Source: RH-AL1 sp965198715
GTDB taxonomy: Bacteria > Pseudomonadota > Alphaproteobacteria > Rhizobiales > Beijerinckiaceae
Length of the DNA: 64,000 bases
Assembly (NCBI GenBank): GCA_965198715.1
Contig: CBDAPV010000002.1
Span: 1-64,000 of the forward strand
Reading direction: 5' to 3'
Positions 56,747 to 64,000 of this stretch are shown here, in pieces. Position 1 is the stretch's first letter. Each line of letters begins with the position of its first letter. The notes under the pieces are model-generated. The model made no database searches, had not been told where the DNA came from, and worked only from the letters and a program-made list of their open reading frames with translations. Position numbers and translations under genes: made by a program.

Positions 56747-58003
56747 TCAGCCTGTCGATCCGGCGTCGCAGGCCAGCACTGCGTTGAGCAACACCTGGGC
56801 GCCGCCGGCGCATTGCTCGCGCGTCGAGGATTCCGCCACGTTATGGCTGAGGCCGCCGAGGCAGGGCACGAAGATCATGGCGGTGGGTGCCACCAGCGCG
56901 ACGTGGAGCGCGTCGTGCCCGGCGCCCGATACCATGCGCCGATGGCGCAGCCCGGCCGCGGCGGCGCCGGCCTCGACGCAGGCGACCAGCCGCGGGTCGA
57001 ACGTGACAGCCGGCACGTCGTGGGTGACGCTGCTCTCGTGCTCAAGGCCGATCTCCGCCACCGTCGCGGCCAGCGCCGACTCGAAGTCCGCCGCCATCGC
57101 CGCGAGCACGTCGCCGTCGGGGTGGCGCAGGTCCACGGAGAAGGCGACCCGCTCCGGGATGATGTTGCGCGAGTTCGGCGACACCTCGAGCCGTCCCACC
57201 GTCGCCACCACCTCCGGCCCGTGCGCCCGCGCGATGCGCTCCGTCGCCTCGACGAGGCGCGCGGCGCCGACGAGCGCGTTGCGGCGCATGGCCATCGGCG
57301 TGGTGCCGGTGTGGCCCGTGGCGCCCGTCAGCACGACATCGTACCAGCGCGCGCCCTGCACGCCGGTGACGACGCCGATCTCGAGGCCCTGCGCCTCCAG
57401 CACCGGCCCCTGCTCGATGTGGAGCTCGAAATAGGCGCTGAAGCGTCGGGCGCCGGCCCGCTCCGGCCCGCGATAGCCGATGTGCTCCAGCGCCTCGCCG
57501 AAGGTGACGCCGTCCCCGTCGCGGCGCGAGCGGGCGAAGTCCGCCGTCAAGGCGCCGGCGAACACGCCCGAGGCCAGCATGGCGGGCGTGAAGCGCGTGC
57601 CTTCCTCGTTGGTCCAGTTCACCACCTCGAGCGGCGCCTCGGTGACGAGGCCGCTTGCCGCGAGCGTGCGCAGGACCTCGAGCCCGGCCAGCACGCCGAG
57701 CACGCCGTCGAACTTGCCGCCGGTGGGTTGCGTGTCGAGGTGGCTGCCCATCGCGATCGGTGGCAGGTCGGCGCGGCGGCCGGCCCGCCGTGCGAACATG
57801 GTGCCGATCTCGTCGACACTCACGGTGCAGCCGAGCGCCTCGGCCTCGCGGCGGAACCAGTCGCGCACGCGGCGGTCGTCGTCGCTCAAGGCCAATCGCG
57901 TGATGCCGCCGCCGGGGCAGGCCCCGAAGGCGGCGGTCTCGTGGATGGCCTGCCACAGGCGGTCGGCATCGACGACGGGGGCGGCCTTTGCGGACGAGGT
58001 CAT
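56747..58003 (-). CDS. M20-family Zn hydrolase (N-carbamoyl-L-amino acid hydrolase/allantoate amidohydrolase type)
   Basis: A 418-residue metallo-amidase. SHLDTQPTGGKFDGVLGVLAGLEVL binds the first metal (His and bridging Asp), NWTNEEGTRF has the catalytic Glu and metal Glu, FELHIEQGPVLEAQG has the His, and SGAGHDALHVA and GLSHNVAES complete the site. GATGHTGTTPMAMRRNAL is in the lid/dimerisation domain. Members hydrolyse N-carbamoyl amino acids, ureidoglycolate or allantoate; the substrate cannot be fixed because no purine or hydantoin genes are adjacent. Confidence 0.9.
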   Translation of the reverse strand: MTSSAKAAPVVDADRLWQAIHETAAFGACPGGGITRLALSDDDRRVRDWFRREAEALGCTVSVDEIGTMFARRAGRRADLPPIAMGSHLDTQPTGGKFDGVLGVLAGLEVLRTLAASGLVTEAPLEVVNWTNEEGTRFTPAMLASGVFAGALTADFARSRRDGDGVTFGEALEHIGYRGPERAGARRFSAYFELHIEQGPVLEAQGLEIGVVTGVQGARWYDVVLTGATGHTGTTPMAMRRNALVGAARLVEATERIARAHGPEVVATVGRLEVSPNSRNIIPERVAFSVDLRHPDGDVLAAMAADFESALAATVAEIGLEHESSVTHDVPAVTFDPRLVACVEAGAAAAGLRHRRMVSGAGHDALHVALVAPTAMIFVPCLGGLSHNVAESSTREQCAGGAQVLLNAVLACDAGSTG

Positions 58004-58115
58004 GCGCGGCAGGCTACCCCCGTGCTCGCCGGTATGACAATCGCCCCGCCTTCGGCACCCGCAAAAAGCCCAGCTCTTCGCCTAGGCGACGCCGCCCTTC
58101 CCGGAGCTTGCCATC

Positions 58116-58841
58116 ATGCGTCTCACCCCTGTCGCCGCGCTCGGTCTCGTCGCCGGTCTCGCCCTCGCCTCGGCGGCCAGGGCGCAGGACGACGATCAGC
58201 CCTCGCTCGACGACACCCCGCACATCACCGTGACCGGCACGGCGGCGTCTGCGGTGGTCCCGGACCAGGCGGAGATCCGCGTCGGCGTCAGCGTCGAGAA
58301 GCCGACGGCGCAGGAGGCCTGGGACGAGGCCGCGCGGCGGGTGAAGGACGTGATCGATGCCGCCAAGACGGCCGGGATCAAGCCGCAGGACATCGCCACC
58401 ACCGGCGTGAACCTGTTCCAGGAGCAGGAGATGGTGCGGGGACCCGACGGCACCTCTCGCAGCGAGCCCAAGGGCTTCCGCGCCTCGCACGACCTGCGCA
58501 TCCGCGTCACCGAGCTCGAGCGCATCGGCAGCCTCACCGGCACGCTGATCGGGAAGGGCGCCGAGACGTTCGGCGGGGTGTCCTTCTCCGTGGCGCATCC
58601 CGAGCCGATCCAGGACAAGCTGCGCGGCGACGCCATGCGCGACGCCCGCCACCAGGCCGACACCTTCGCGGCCGCCGCGGGTGTCAAACTCGGGCGGCTG
58701 CTCTCCGTCGAGCGGCCGGACCGCGCGGTGGCGGTGCGGCCCCTGGCGCACGCGCGCAACGCCGGCCCGGCGACGATGGACGTGGAGCCCGGCACGGCGA
58801 CGCTGTCGGCCGAGGTCGAGGCGAGCTGGGCGCTCGAGTAG
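58116..58841 (+). CDS. SIMPL (DUF541) domain periplasmic protein
   Basis: A 241-residue exported protein with a signal peptide (1-23, ending ARA-QD). ITVTGTAASAVVPDQAEIRVGVSVEKPTAQEAWDEAARRVKDVIDAAKTAGI is the SIMPL N-terminal signature, followed by the second repeat (FRASHDLRIRVTELERIGSLTGTLIGKG) and ARHQADTFAAAAGVKLGRLLSV. Members are linked to oxidative stress tolerance; the mechanism is unknown. Its TAG stop is the first three bases of repeat copy B. Confidence 0.88.
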   Translation: MRLTPVAALGLVAGLALASAARAQDDDQPSLDDTPHITVTGTAASAVVPDQAEIRVGVSVEKPTAQEAWDEAARRVKDVIDAAKTAGIKPQDIATTGVNLFQEQEMVRGPDGTSRSEPKGFRASHDLRIRVTELERIGSLTGTLIGKGAETFGGVSFSVAHPEPIQDKLRGDAMRDARHQADTFAAAAGVKLGRLLSVERPDRAVAVRPLAHARNAGPATMDVEPGTATLSAEVEASWALE

Positions 58842-58942
58842 CGCAACGTCCGCTATTGCGGACTTGCTCCAATAAAGAAAGCGCAGCGAGGACGGGTGCA
58901 TGAGCGTCGCGGAGCGACTCCGAACCACCGTCCGATGCTCTA
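58839..58942. repeat. Dispersed MITE-like repeat, copy B (inverted)
   Basis: Relative to copy A at 4461 this is the reverse complement: GCAACGTCCGC, TGCGGACTTGCTCC, GCGCAGCGAGGAC, GAGCGTCGCGGAGCGACTCC and CGTCCGATGCTCTA follow in the expected order. The left end TAGCGCAA supplies the stop codon of the SIMPL gene. Confidence 0.75.
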
Positions 58943-59029
58943 GCCACGGTTTGACGGCGGCGCGCGGCGAGCCTAGAGCGGCCTCCTCGCGCGGCTCCCG
59001 TGCGTCTACGACGGGCTGGATCGCGCCGC

Positions 59030-59344
59030 ATGCGCCTGCTGTTTCGCCTGTTCGGCCTGGCCTGTCTCGCCGCGGCCTTCGCCGCGGTCATCATCGATGG
59101 CACGACCTCCGTGGCGGCCAGCAGGATCACGCTGCACCCCCTCGGCGACACCTTGTCCAGGATCTCGCCCGAGGGTTTCGGGCACCTGCACGCCTTCGTC
59201 GTCGCGAAAGCGCCCTTGCTGTGGGATCCGGTCCTGGCCAGCATCTTCCTGCTGCCGACCTGGGCCGTGCTGGGCGTGCTCGGACTGGTGATGCTGGCCC
59301 TGACCCGCAAGCCGCGGCCGGGCGTGGGGTACAGCCGGCGCTAG
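59030..59344 (+). CDS. Small two-span membrane protein
   Basis: A 104-residue protein. ATG 59030 opens a hydrophobic segment (LLFRLFGLACLAAAFAAVIID) followed by a conserved-looking periplasmic stretch (TLHPLGDTLSRISPEGFGHLHAFV) and a second membrane span (ASIFLLPTWAVLGVLGLVMLAL) with a basic tail. A GTG at 59000 would add 10 Arg-rich residues. No family is recognised. The TAG stop begins another TAGAGC motif. Confidence 0.7.
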   Translation: MRLLFRLFGLACLAAAFAAVIIDGTTSVAASRITLHPLGDTLSRISPEGFGHLHAFVVAKAPLLWDPVLASIFLLPTWAVLGVLGLVMLALTRKPRPGVGYSRR

Positions 59345-59384
59345 AGCGCATCCCGGCGGAGATGACCCACGGCCACGCCGCGTC

Positions 59385-59422
59385 CGTCTTTCCGGGCTCG
59401 GCTGCGCCGCCCCGGAAAGACG
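59385..59422. repeat. Short palindromic repeat (CGTCTTTCCGGG hairpin)
   Basis: CGTCTTTCCGGGCTCGGCTG pairs with the following GCCGCCCCGGAAAGACG. It is related to the arms of the repeat at 51751-51902. It lies between the small membrane protein and the convergent GT21 gene and may act as a bidirectional terminator. Confidence 0.65.
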
Positions 59423-59473
59423 ACGTCATCGGCTCCACTCTACCGGGATCGGCGTCCGACCGTCGGCGCGCGC

Positions 59474-60616
59474 TCAAGAGCGGGGGTGTAGCGTCGGCTT
59501 GACCTTGGCGGGCCGCTCCATCTTCACGGCATTGCCCTGCCAGGTGAAGGAGGAGCCGGTGAACGCGCCGACCCAGAGCGCCGGCAGCAGCAGGTCGCGC
59601 GTGACGAACGCCGGCAGGGTCGCCGCGCCGAGCGGCCAGCGGCAGCCGGCGGCAAGCGTCAGCTCGGCGCCGTACCAGACGACGAGATAGCCGGCGAGCC
59701 AGGGGGCGACCGGAGCGCCGACGGCGAGGCACGCCGCGACGACGCTGAGCGCCGGGATCACCGTGCCGGAGAGGATCTCGGGGAGAAACTCCAGCGGGAA
59801 GGTCGCGCGGCGCAGGCGCGCCCAGCGCAGCTGCCGGCCCCAGACGTCCCCGACCTTGCGCGCACCGAGCGGCTGCGGGGAGGGCGGCGCCAGGCGCACA
59901 CGCAGCCCGAGGCCGCGCACCATCTTGGTCGACGCCGCATCCTCGGCCGGCTCGGCGGCGAGCTCGCGCATCCCGGAGCGATCGAGATCGGCCTTGCGGT
60001 AGAACAGCGTCTTGCCCTGGGCGTAGCCGGCGCCGAACGCGTCCATCACGTACTGCCAGCGCGCCTCGTGCGTGTTGAGGAAGGCGCATTCGAGCACGGC
60101 GCCGAAGCCGTCGGGAAGGATGCCGACCGGCGGCGCGGTGACGAGCCCGGTGTCCTCGCGCCAGGCACCGACGATGTTGCGGATCACGGTGGGAGGCACG
60201 AGCACGTTGGAATCGATGAAGGCGACCCATGGGTAGGCGGCCTCGCGCCAGCCCTTCACCATGTTGTTGAGCTTGGGGTTGATGCTGATCGGATCGTCGC
60301 CCACGAGCAGCCGCGCCGGCACGCGAGGGTTGGCGCCGATGGCGGCCTCGACCATCGGGATGATGGCATCGGTGTCGCGCGCGACGCAGAACAGCAGCTC
60401 GAACTGTGGATAATCCATCGCGAAAGCGGCATGGATGGTCTGCTGCGAGAAGGTCTCGATCCCGCAGAGCGGGCGCACGACGGTGACCGGCGGCAGGCTC
60501 GCCGCCACCCGTGCCGCGCGTGTGGGACGGCAGCTACGATAGGCGATCGCGAGCGTACCGAGGTGCATCGCGATGAAGAACGATGCGAGCGCGCACAGGA
60601 AGGTCGGCAGGATCAT
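59474..60616 (-). CDS. GT21-type glycosyltransferase (ceramide glucosyltransferase-like)
   Basis: A 380-residue membrane GT-A enzyme. An N-terminal membrane helix is followed by VTVVRPLCGIETFSQQTIHAAFAMDYPQFELLFCVARDTDAII, GDDPISINPKLNNMVKGWREAAYPWVAFIDSNVLVPP (the D2 metal site) and GRQLRWARLRRATFPLEF, which holds the (Q/R)xxRW motif; C-terminal membrane helices follow. This arrangement is that of ceramide glucosyltransferase and of HpnI (hopanoid) relatives. No hpn genes are near. Either a sphingolipid-like or a hopanoid-like acceptor is possible. ATG 60616 is preferred over 60679. Confidence 0.85.
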   Translation of the reverse strand: MILPTFLCALASFFIAMHLGTLAIAYRSCRPTRAARVAASLPPVTVVRPLCGIETFSQQTIHAAFAMDYPQFELLFCVARDTDAIIPMVEAAIGANPRVPARLLVGDDPISINPKLNNMVKGWREAAYPWVAFIDSNVLVPPTVIRNIVGAWREDTGLVTAPPVGILPDGFGAVLECAFLNTHEARWQYVMDAFGAGYAQGKTLFYRKADLDRSGMRELAAEPAEDAASTKMVRGLGLRVRLAPPSPQPLGARKVGDVWGRQLRWARLRRATFPLEFLPEILSGTVIPALSVVAACLAVGAPVAPWLAGYLVVWYGAELTLAAGCRWPLGAATLPAFVTRDLLLPALWVGAFTGSSFTWQGNAVKMERPAKVKPTLHPRS

Positions 60617-60677
60617 GGCAAAGTGTAGTCTTCCTGCATGGCGGTGCAATGACAGCGACAGTCCGCGCAGGCGAGCC

Positions 60678-61694
60678 ATGTCCGCGCGTGGTCTACGTCA
60701 TTGGCCTCGCGTCGCCGCTGTGTCACTCGCTTTTGCTGGGGGCGCGATGTCACCGCTTCGAGCCGAGCCGCTCGTCGATTCGACCGGCCGCACGCAGGAG
60801 GTGGTCGCACCCGTGTCCGTCGCGGTGCCGGCCGGCGCGCCGGCGCAGATCCTCCTGCAGGCGATCGCGCCCGGCAAGCTCGGCGCCCTGGTGGAAGGCT
60901 TCGCTCCCGACCACGCTATGTACGTCGATGCCAAGGTCGCCGCCCTGCCGCAGATCGCGATGCTGACTCGCAGCGCCGCGCCGGGCGACGTCGGCGCCGT
61001 GGCGGCGCTGAAGCCCGGGCTGATGGTCGATTACGGCAGCCTGTCGCCGCGCTACGTCGCCGCCGACGAGAAGATCGCGCAGGAGCTGCACGTGCCGGCG
61101 GTGCTCTTCTCCGGCGACCTCGCCGACGTGCCGAAGGTCGTGCGGGCGCTGGCCAAGCCGCTCGGCGAGGTCGAGCGCGGCGAGGTGGTGGCGGGCGCGG
61201 CGCAGCAGGTGCTGGACGCGCTCAAGCCGCTCGGCTCGCTGCCCGAGTCCGAGCGCGTTGCCGTCTACGTCGCCCGCGGTGCCGACGGCCTCAGCGCGGT
61301 GCGTGGCGGCACCTCCTTCGACGAGCCGATCCGCCTCGCCGGCGGCCGCAACGTCGTCGCGGGCGGCGGCGGCACGTTCCGCCGCATGGACGTCGACGCC
61401 GTGGTGGCGCTGAAGCCGGCGGTGGTCGTCGTCTCCGATCTCGAGGCGTTGCGCTCGCCGCTGCACGCGGCGCTGCCCAAGGGCACCAGGTTCGTGCTCG
61501 ACGCAGGCGAGCCCTACAAGGTGCTGACCGGCGCGCCCTCGCTCAATCGCCTCATCGGCGCCGTCGCGCTCGCGGCGATCCTGCACCCCGACAAGGCCGC
61601 GAGCGATCCCGACACGATCCGCCGCCTCGAGACGAGCCTGTTCCCGATCCCGCCCGGGCTGGCCGTGCCGGCGCCGCTGCAGGTTCGCGAGTAG
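60678..61694 (+). CDS. Periplasmic substrate-binding protein, heme/iron ABC transporter type
   Basis: A 338-residue protein with a signal peptide (1-29) and the TroA/BtuF-like bilobal fold (PF01497). VDSTGRTQEV, LPQIAMLTRSAAPGDVGAVAALKPGLMVDYG, VPAVLFSGDLADVPKVVRALAKPLG, VYVARGADGL and RRMDVDAVVALKPAVVVVSD are placed as in HmuT and related siderophore- or heme-binding proteins. No permease, ATPase or TonB receptor gene lies next to it, so it seems to be an orphan here. Confidence 0.8.
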   Translation: MSARGLRHWPRVAAVSLAFAGGAMSPLRAEPLVDSTGRTQEVVAPVSVAVPAGAPAQILLQAIAPGKLGALVEGFAPDHAMYVDAKVAALPQIAMLTRSAAPGDVGAVAALKPGLMVDYGSLSPRYVAADEKIAQELHVPAVLFSGDLADVPKVVRALAKPLGEVERGEVVAGAAQQVLDALKPLGSLPESERVAVYVARGADGLSAVRGGTSFDEPIRLAGGRNVVAGGGGTFRRMDVDAVVALKPAVVVVSDLEALRSPLHAALPKGTRFVLDAGEPYKVLTGAPSLNRLIGAVALAAILHPDKAASDPDTIRRLETSLFPIPPGLAVPAPLQVRE

Positions 61695-61696
61695 GG

Positions 61697-61731
61697 GGTA
61701 TCCTCCCCTGCGTAGCGGAGGAGATACCCGG
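61697..61731. terminator. Hairpin between convergent genes
   Basis: GGGGTATCCTCC and GGAGGAGATACCC form a long stem around CCTGCGTAGC, without a U tract. It is the likely transcription barrier between the binding-protein gene and the small minus-strand gene. Confidence 0.5.
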
Positions 61732-61735
61732 TTCG

Positions 61736-61984
61736 CTAAGCCGGCATCTCGGAGACGGCGCCTGTCATGGCAATGCCAGAGGTCGATTGCACCTGGGCGA
61801 CGTCGCGACCGTCGGGCCCGACGACCCTTATGCTGCCGTCCTCGTCGACATGGTTCTTCGCGAGCCACCGCGAGGCGTGAGCCAGGGCCGCGGCATCGTC
61901 CACGGCCTTGAAGCCGACGGAAAACCTCTCGCGCCGCGTGGCGACGCAGAACAGGTAGGGCTTGAGGATCGGGCCGGGTGCCAT
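61736..61984 (-). CDS. Small hypothetical protein
   Basis: An 82-residue soluble protein (MAPGPILKPYLFCVATRRERFSVGFKAV, then ALAHASRWLAKNHVDEDGSIRVVGPDGRDVAQV). The frame stays open upstream to 62101, but the added residues are Arg-rich and unlike the rest. No signal or domain is recognised. It may be genuine, as the DGSIRVVGPDGRDV stretch looks structured. Confidence 0.5.
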   Translation of the reverse strand: MAPGPILKPYLFCVATRRERFSVGFKAVDDAAALAHASRWLAKNHVDEDGSIRVVGPDGRDVAQVQSTSGIAMTGAVSEMPA

Positions 61985-62108
61985 GCGACCCACAAATAGA
62001 GGACCGGCTCGGCGTCGTCGTGACCCAAATGGGTGAGATCTCGCGACCGGCCTGCCGCGCGCGCCACAGATCGCGGCCGTCGCGCGGCTCTCGCCGCCCA
62101 TGATCGAT

Positions 62109-62166
62109 ATCCGCGGGTGCGGACCTGCTCCAAAAAGGAAGACGCAGCGAGGCGAGCAGCCGCTCC
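62109..62166. repeat. Dispersed MITE-like repeat, partial copy C
   Basis: TCCGCGGGTGCGGACCTGCTCC and GACGCAGCGAGG match the first half of copy B; the other end is missing. It lies just beyond the stop of the His-rich exported protein gene. Confidence 0.55.
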
Positions 62167-62169
62167 GGA

Positions 62170-62559
62170 TTACGGCCGGCAGCCGCAGCTGTAGAGGTCC
62201 TCCACGCTGTGCGTGACCAGACGGATCGGCGACAAGTGCTCCGTCTCGCGATGGTAGGCGTTGCTCACGGTGACGATCGTGTGGTGATGGACGCGCGTCA
62301 CGTCGTGGATGTGGAGGATGGGCTGGACGCGGACGACGGTCGTGACGTGGCGGACGCGGTGCACGAGGCGGGTCCGCGACACGTCGTGGTATTTGGTCAT
62401 GTATTGCTGCGGATGGACTGTCTTGTAGATCGTCTTCGGCGCGATCGGCCCGCAGGAGCTGCAGCCGGGACGATGGTGGGCGCTGGCGCCGGCCGCCGCG
62501 CCGAAAAGCATTAAACTGCCTGCCGCAGTCGCGATCAGCGCTTTAGCAATCCTACGCAT
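62170..62559 (-). CDS. Exported protein rich in His and Cys, unknown function
   Basis: A 129-residue protein with a signal peptide (MRRIAKALIATAAGSLMLFGAAAGASA). The mature part begins HHRPGCSSCGPIAPKTIYKTV and ends YSCGCRP, so two Cys pairs bracket a region with frequent His (RVHHHTIVTV, HIHDVTRVHH) and a repeating VTxVxRVxxI pattern. It may bind metal or form a beta-rich periplasmic structure. I do not recognise the family. An ATG at 62574 would add five residues. Confidence 0.7.
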   Translation of the reverse strand: MRRIAKALIATAAGSLMLFGAAAGASAHHRPGCSSCGPIAPKTIYKTVHPQQYMTKYHDVSRTRLVHRVRHVTTVVRVQPILHIHDVTRVHHHTIVTVSNAYHRETEHLSPIRLVTHSVEDLYSCGCRP

Positions 62560-62893
62560 GTCAGCACACCCCACTCGAAACCCGCGACTTCTATTTCACG
62601 AGGATCGTAGGGCTTGCAATACTTTTTTAACCACGCATTCGCCATCTTTTCTTTGAGATACCGCGATCAACAGCAACAACGGAGGCGCGCCTGGCCCAGA
62701 AGGGAACGCGTCGACAGTGTTGGCATCTTCGCGCGCCGGGCAGCTTTCCCGAAGCGGCGCGAGTCTGTCCCGAAACACAACAGGTTCGCCTGCCTGGACG
62801 CTGGCGCAAGGCACGTGCCGTCACCAAGGCGATCCGGCCGATCCGATGTGCATCGAGACCGGCCGGTGTTGCTTGCTAAGCGGCGATGGCTTG
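62560..62893. other. Intergenic stretch before sucC end
   Basis: These 334 bp hold no convincing gene; the available frames are short and Arg-rich. The right end contains most of the 18-bp tandem duplication listed next. The A/T-richer patch at 62617-62655 could carry the promoter of the exported protein gene. Confidence 0.4.
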
Positions 62894-62907
62894 CTAAGCG
62901 GCGATGG
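62872..62907. repeat. 18-bp perfect tandem duplication at the sucC stop
   Basis: CTTGCTAAGCGGCGATGG occurs twice in a row. The second unit includes the sucC stop codon and its last Ala codons; the first lies just beyond the stop, leaving a second in-frame TAG. Confidence 0.9.
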
Positions 62908-64000
62908 CGTGGACGATCTTCTGCGCGGCGTCGTCGAGGTCGTCGGCGGGGATCACGTTGAGGCCGGATCTGGCGATGATTGCCTTGCCGAGCTCGACGT
63001 TCGTGCCCTCGAGGCGCACCACCAGCGGCACCTTGAGGCCGACGTCCCTCACCGCGGCGATGACGCCTTCCGCGATGATGTCGCATTTCATGATGCCGCC
63101 GAAGATGTTGACGAGGATCCCCTTCACGTTGGGATCGGCGGTGATGATCTTGAAGGCCGCCGTCACCTTCTCCTTGGTGGCGCCGCCGCCGACGTCCAGG
63201 AAGTTCGCCGGCTCCTGGCCGTAAAGCTTGATGATGTCCATCGTCGCCATGGCGAGGCCGGCGCCGTTCACCATGCAGCCGATCGTGCCGTTCAGCGTGA
63301 CGTAGGAGAGGTCGTACTTGGAGGCCTCGATCTCCTTGGCGTCCTCCTCGCTCTCGTCGCGCAGCGCGGCGACGTCGGGGTGGCGGTAGATCGCGTTCGA
63401 ATCGAACGAGATCTTGGCGTCGAGGCAGCGCAGGTCGCCCTCGGCCGATAGGATCAGCGGGTTGACCTCCAGCATCGCCATGTCCTTGGCGACGAAGGCC
63501 TCGTAGAGCTGGGCGACGATCTTCGCGACCTGGCGCGCCTGGTCGCCCTCGAGGCCCAGCGCCTTGGCGACGGTGCGGCCGTGGTGCGGCTGCACGCCGG
63601 TCGCCGGATCGACCGAGAAGGTGGTGATGCGCTCGGGGTGGTGGGCCGCCACCTCCTCGATGTCCATGCCGCCCTCGGTGGAGACGACGAAGGAGACGCG
63701 GCTGGTCTCGCGGTCGACGAGGATGGAGAGGTAGAACTCCTTGGCGATGGCCGAGCCGTCCTCGACGTAGACGCGGTTGACCTGGCGCCCCTCGGCGCCG
63801 GTCTGCAGCGTCACCAGCGTGTGGCCCAGCATCTGCCCGACGGCCTCGGTCACCGCCGCGACGGATTTGACGACGCGCACGCCGCCCTTACCCCCGGCAG
63901 CGGCCTCCTTGAACGTGCCCTTGCCGCGCCCGCCGGCGTGGATCTGGCTCTTCACCACCCAGACCGGGCCGCCGAGCTCGATGGCCGCCGCCTCGGCATC
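62894..64000 (-). CDS. sucC: Succinate--CoA ligase (ADP-forming) subunit beta (5' partial)
   Basis: 368 codons are in the window; the N-terminal 30 or so residues lie beyond base 64000. The ATP-grasp half has VVKSQIHAGGRGKGTFKEAAAGGKGGVRV, VYVEDGSAIAKEFYLSILVDRE and LEVNPLILSAEGDLRCLDAKISFDSNA (metal ligands). The CoA-ligase half has GTIGCMVNGAGLAMATMDIIKLYGQEPANFLDVGGGATKEKV and ILVNIFGGIMKCDIIAEGVI. It works with SucD in the TCA cycle; sucD would be read downstream in most genomes, but here a repeat and an unrelated gene follow. Confidence 0.95.
   Translation of the reverse strand, partial: DAEAAAIELGGPVWVVKSQIHAGGRGKGTFKEAAAGGKGGVRVVKSVAAVTEAVGQMLGHTLVTLQTGAEGRQVNRVYVEDGSAIAKEFYLSILVDRETSRVSFVVSTEGGMDIEEVAAHHPERITTFSVDPATGVQPHHGRTVAKALGLEGDQARQVAKIVAQLYEAFVAKDMAMLEVNPLILSAEGDLRCLDAKISFDSNAIYRHPDVAALRDESEEDAKEIEASKYDLSYVTLNGTIGCMVNGAGLAMATMDIIKLYGQEPANFLDVGGGATKEKVTAAFKIITADPNVKGILVNIFGGIMKCDIIAEGVIAAVRDVGLKVPLVVRLEGTNVELGKAIIARSGLNVIPADDLDDAAQKIVHAIAA

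Noticed and set aside
62596..62814. A 72-codon minus-strand frame upstream of the exported His/Cys-rich protein gene
   Set aside because: No ribosome site, no structured composition, and overlapping frames on the other strand are equally open; judged non-coding.

Overview
The window is about 64 kb of high-GC DNA. Gene content suggests an alphaproteobacterium, most likely of the Hyphomicrobiales (Rhizobiales): an ArsR-methyltransferase fusion heading metF-metH, a TsdBA thiosulfate dehydrogenase pair, a His-rich exported protein starting at TTG, and the dispersed palindromic repeats usual in that order. No rRNA, replication origin or CRISPR array was seen. The first gene (serine hydrolase) and the last (sucC) run off the ends.

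Layout. (a) 1-9.2 kb: housekeeping and envelope genes (SDR, MltB-type transglycosylase, transglutaminase, YeiH-type exporter, asd), with a small PIN toxin-antitoxin pair beside a decayed MscS channel gene, and a frameshifted membrane-protein gene. (b) 9.3-20.6 kb: a lipid or polyketide locus with a glycosyltransferase, a CDP-alcohol phosphatidyltransferase, an alpha-oxoamine synthase (AOS) and a 2503-residue reducing type I PKS that lacks a thioesterase. A near-consensus sigma-54 promoter precedes the AOS gene. A broken IS5-type transposase follows the PKS. (c) 21.5-26.2 kb: FIST sensor plus hybrid histidine kinase, then tsdB-tsdA. (d) 26.2-30.3 kb: a saccharide cassette of glycosyltransferase, GH clan A glycosidase and UDP-galactopyranose mutase. 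(e) 30.4-36.1 kb: the methionine operon ArsR-MT/metF/metH with a palindromic operator. (f) 36.25-43.58 kb: a compact island between tRNA-Arg(CCT) and a 39-bp copy of that tRNA's 3' end. It carries acetate kinase, a P3A proton ATPase and phosphoketolase, and each gene is preceded by the same unexplained 24-bp element. (g) 43.6-64 kb: mostly core genes (nitronate monooxygenase, glpK, an atypical argS, polA, M20 amidohydrolase, SIMPL protein, ceramide-glucosyltransferase-like GT21, sucC), mixed with small exported His-rich proteins, a HicB-like protein and several palindromic repeat families.

The genes that appear to work together are: AOS+PKS+CDP-alcohol transferase (a sphingoid-like or amino-polyketide lipid is inferred); Xfp+AckA (sugar phosphate to acetyl-phosphate to acetate plus ATP) with a proton pump; TsdB+TsdA (thiosulfate to tetrathionate); ArsR-MT+MetF+MetH (methyl cycle). 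The most notable candidates for new biology are the AOS-PKS locus and the tRNA-bounded phosphoketolase island with its repeated upstream element.
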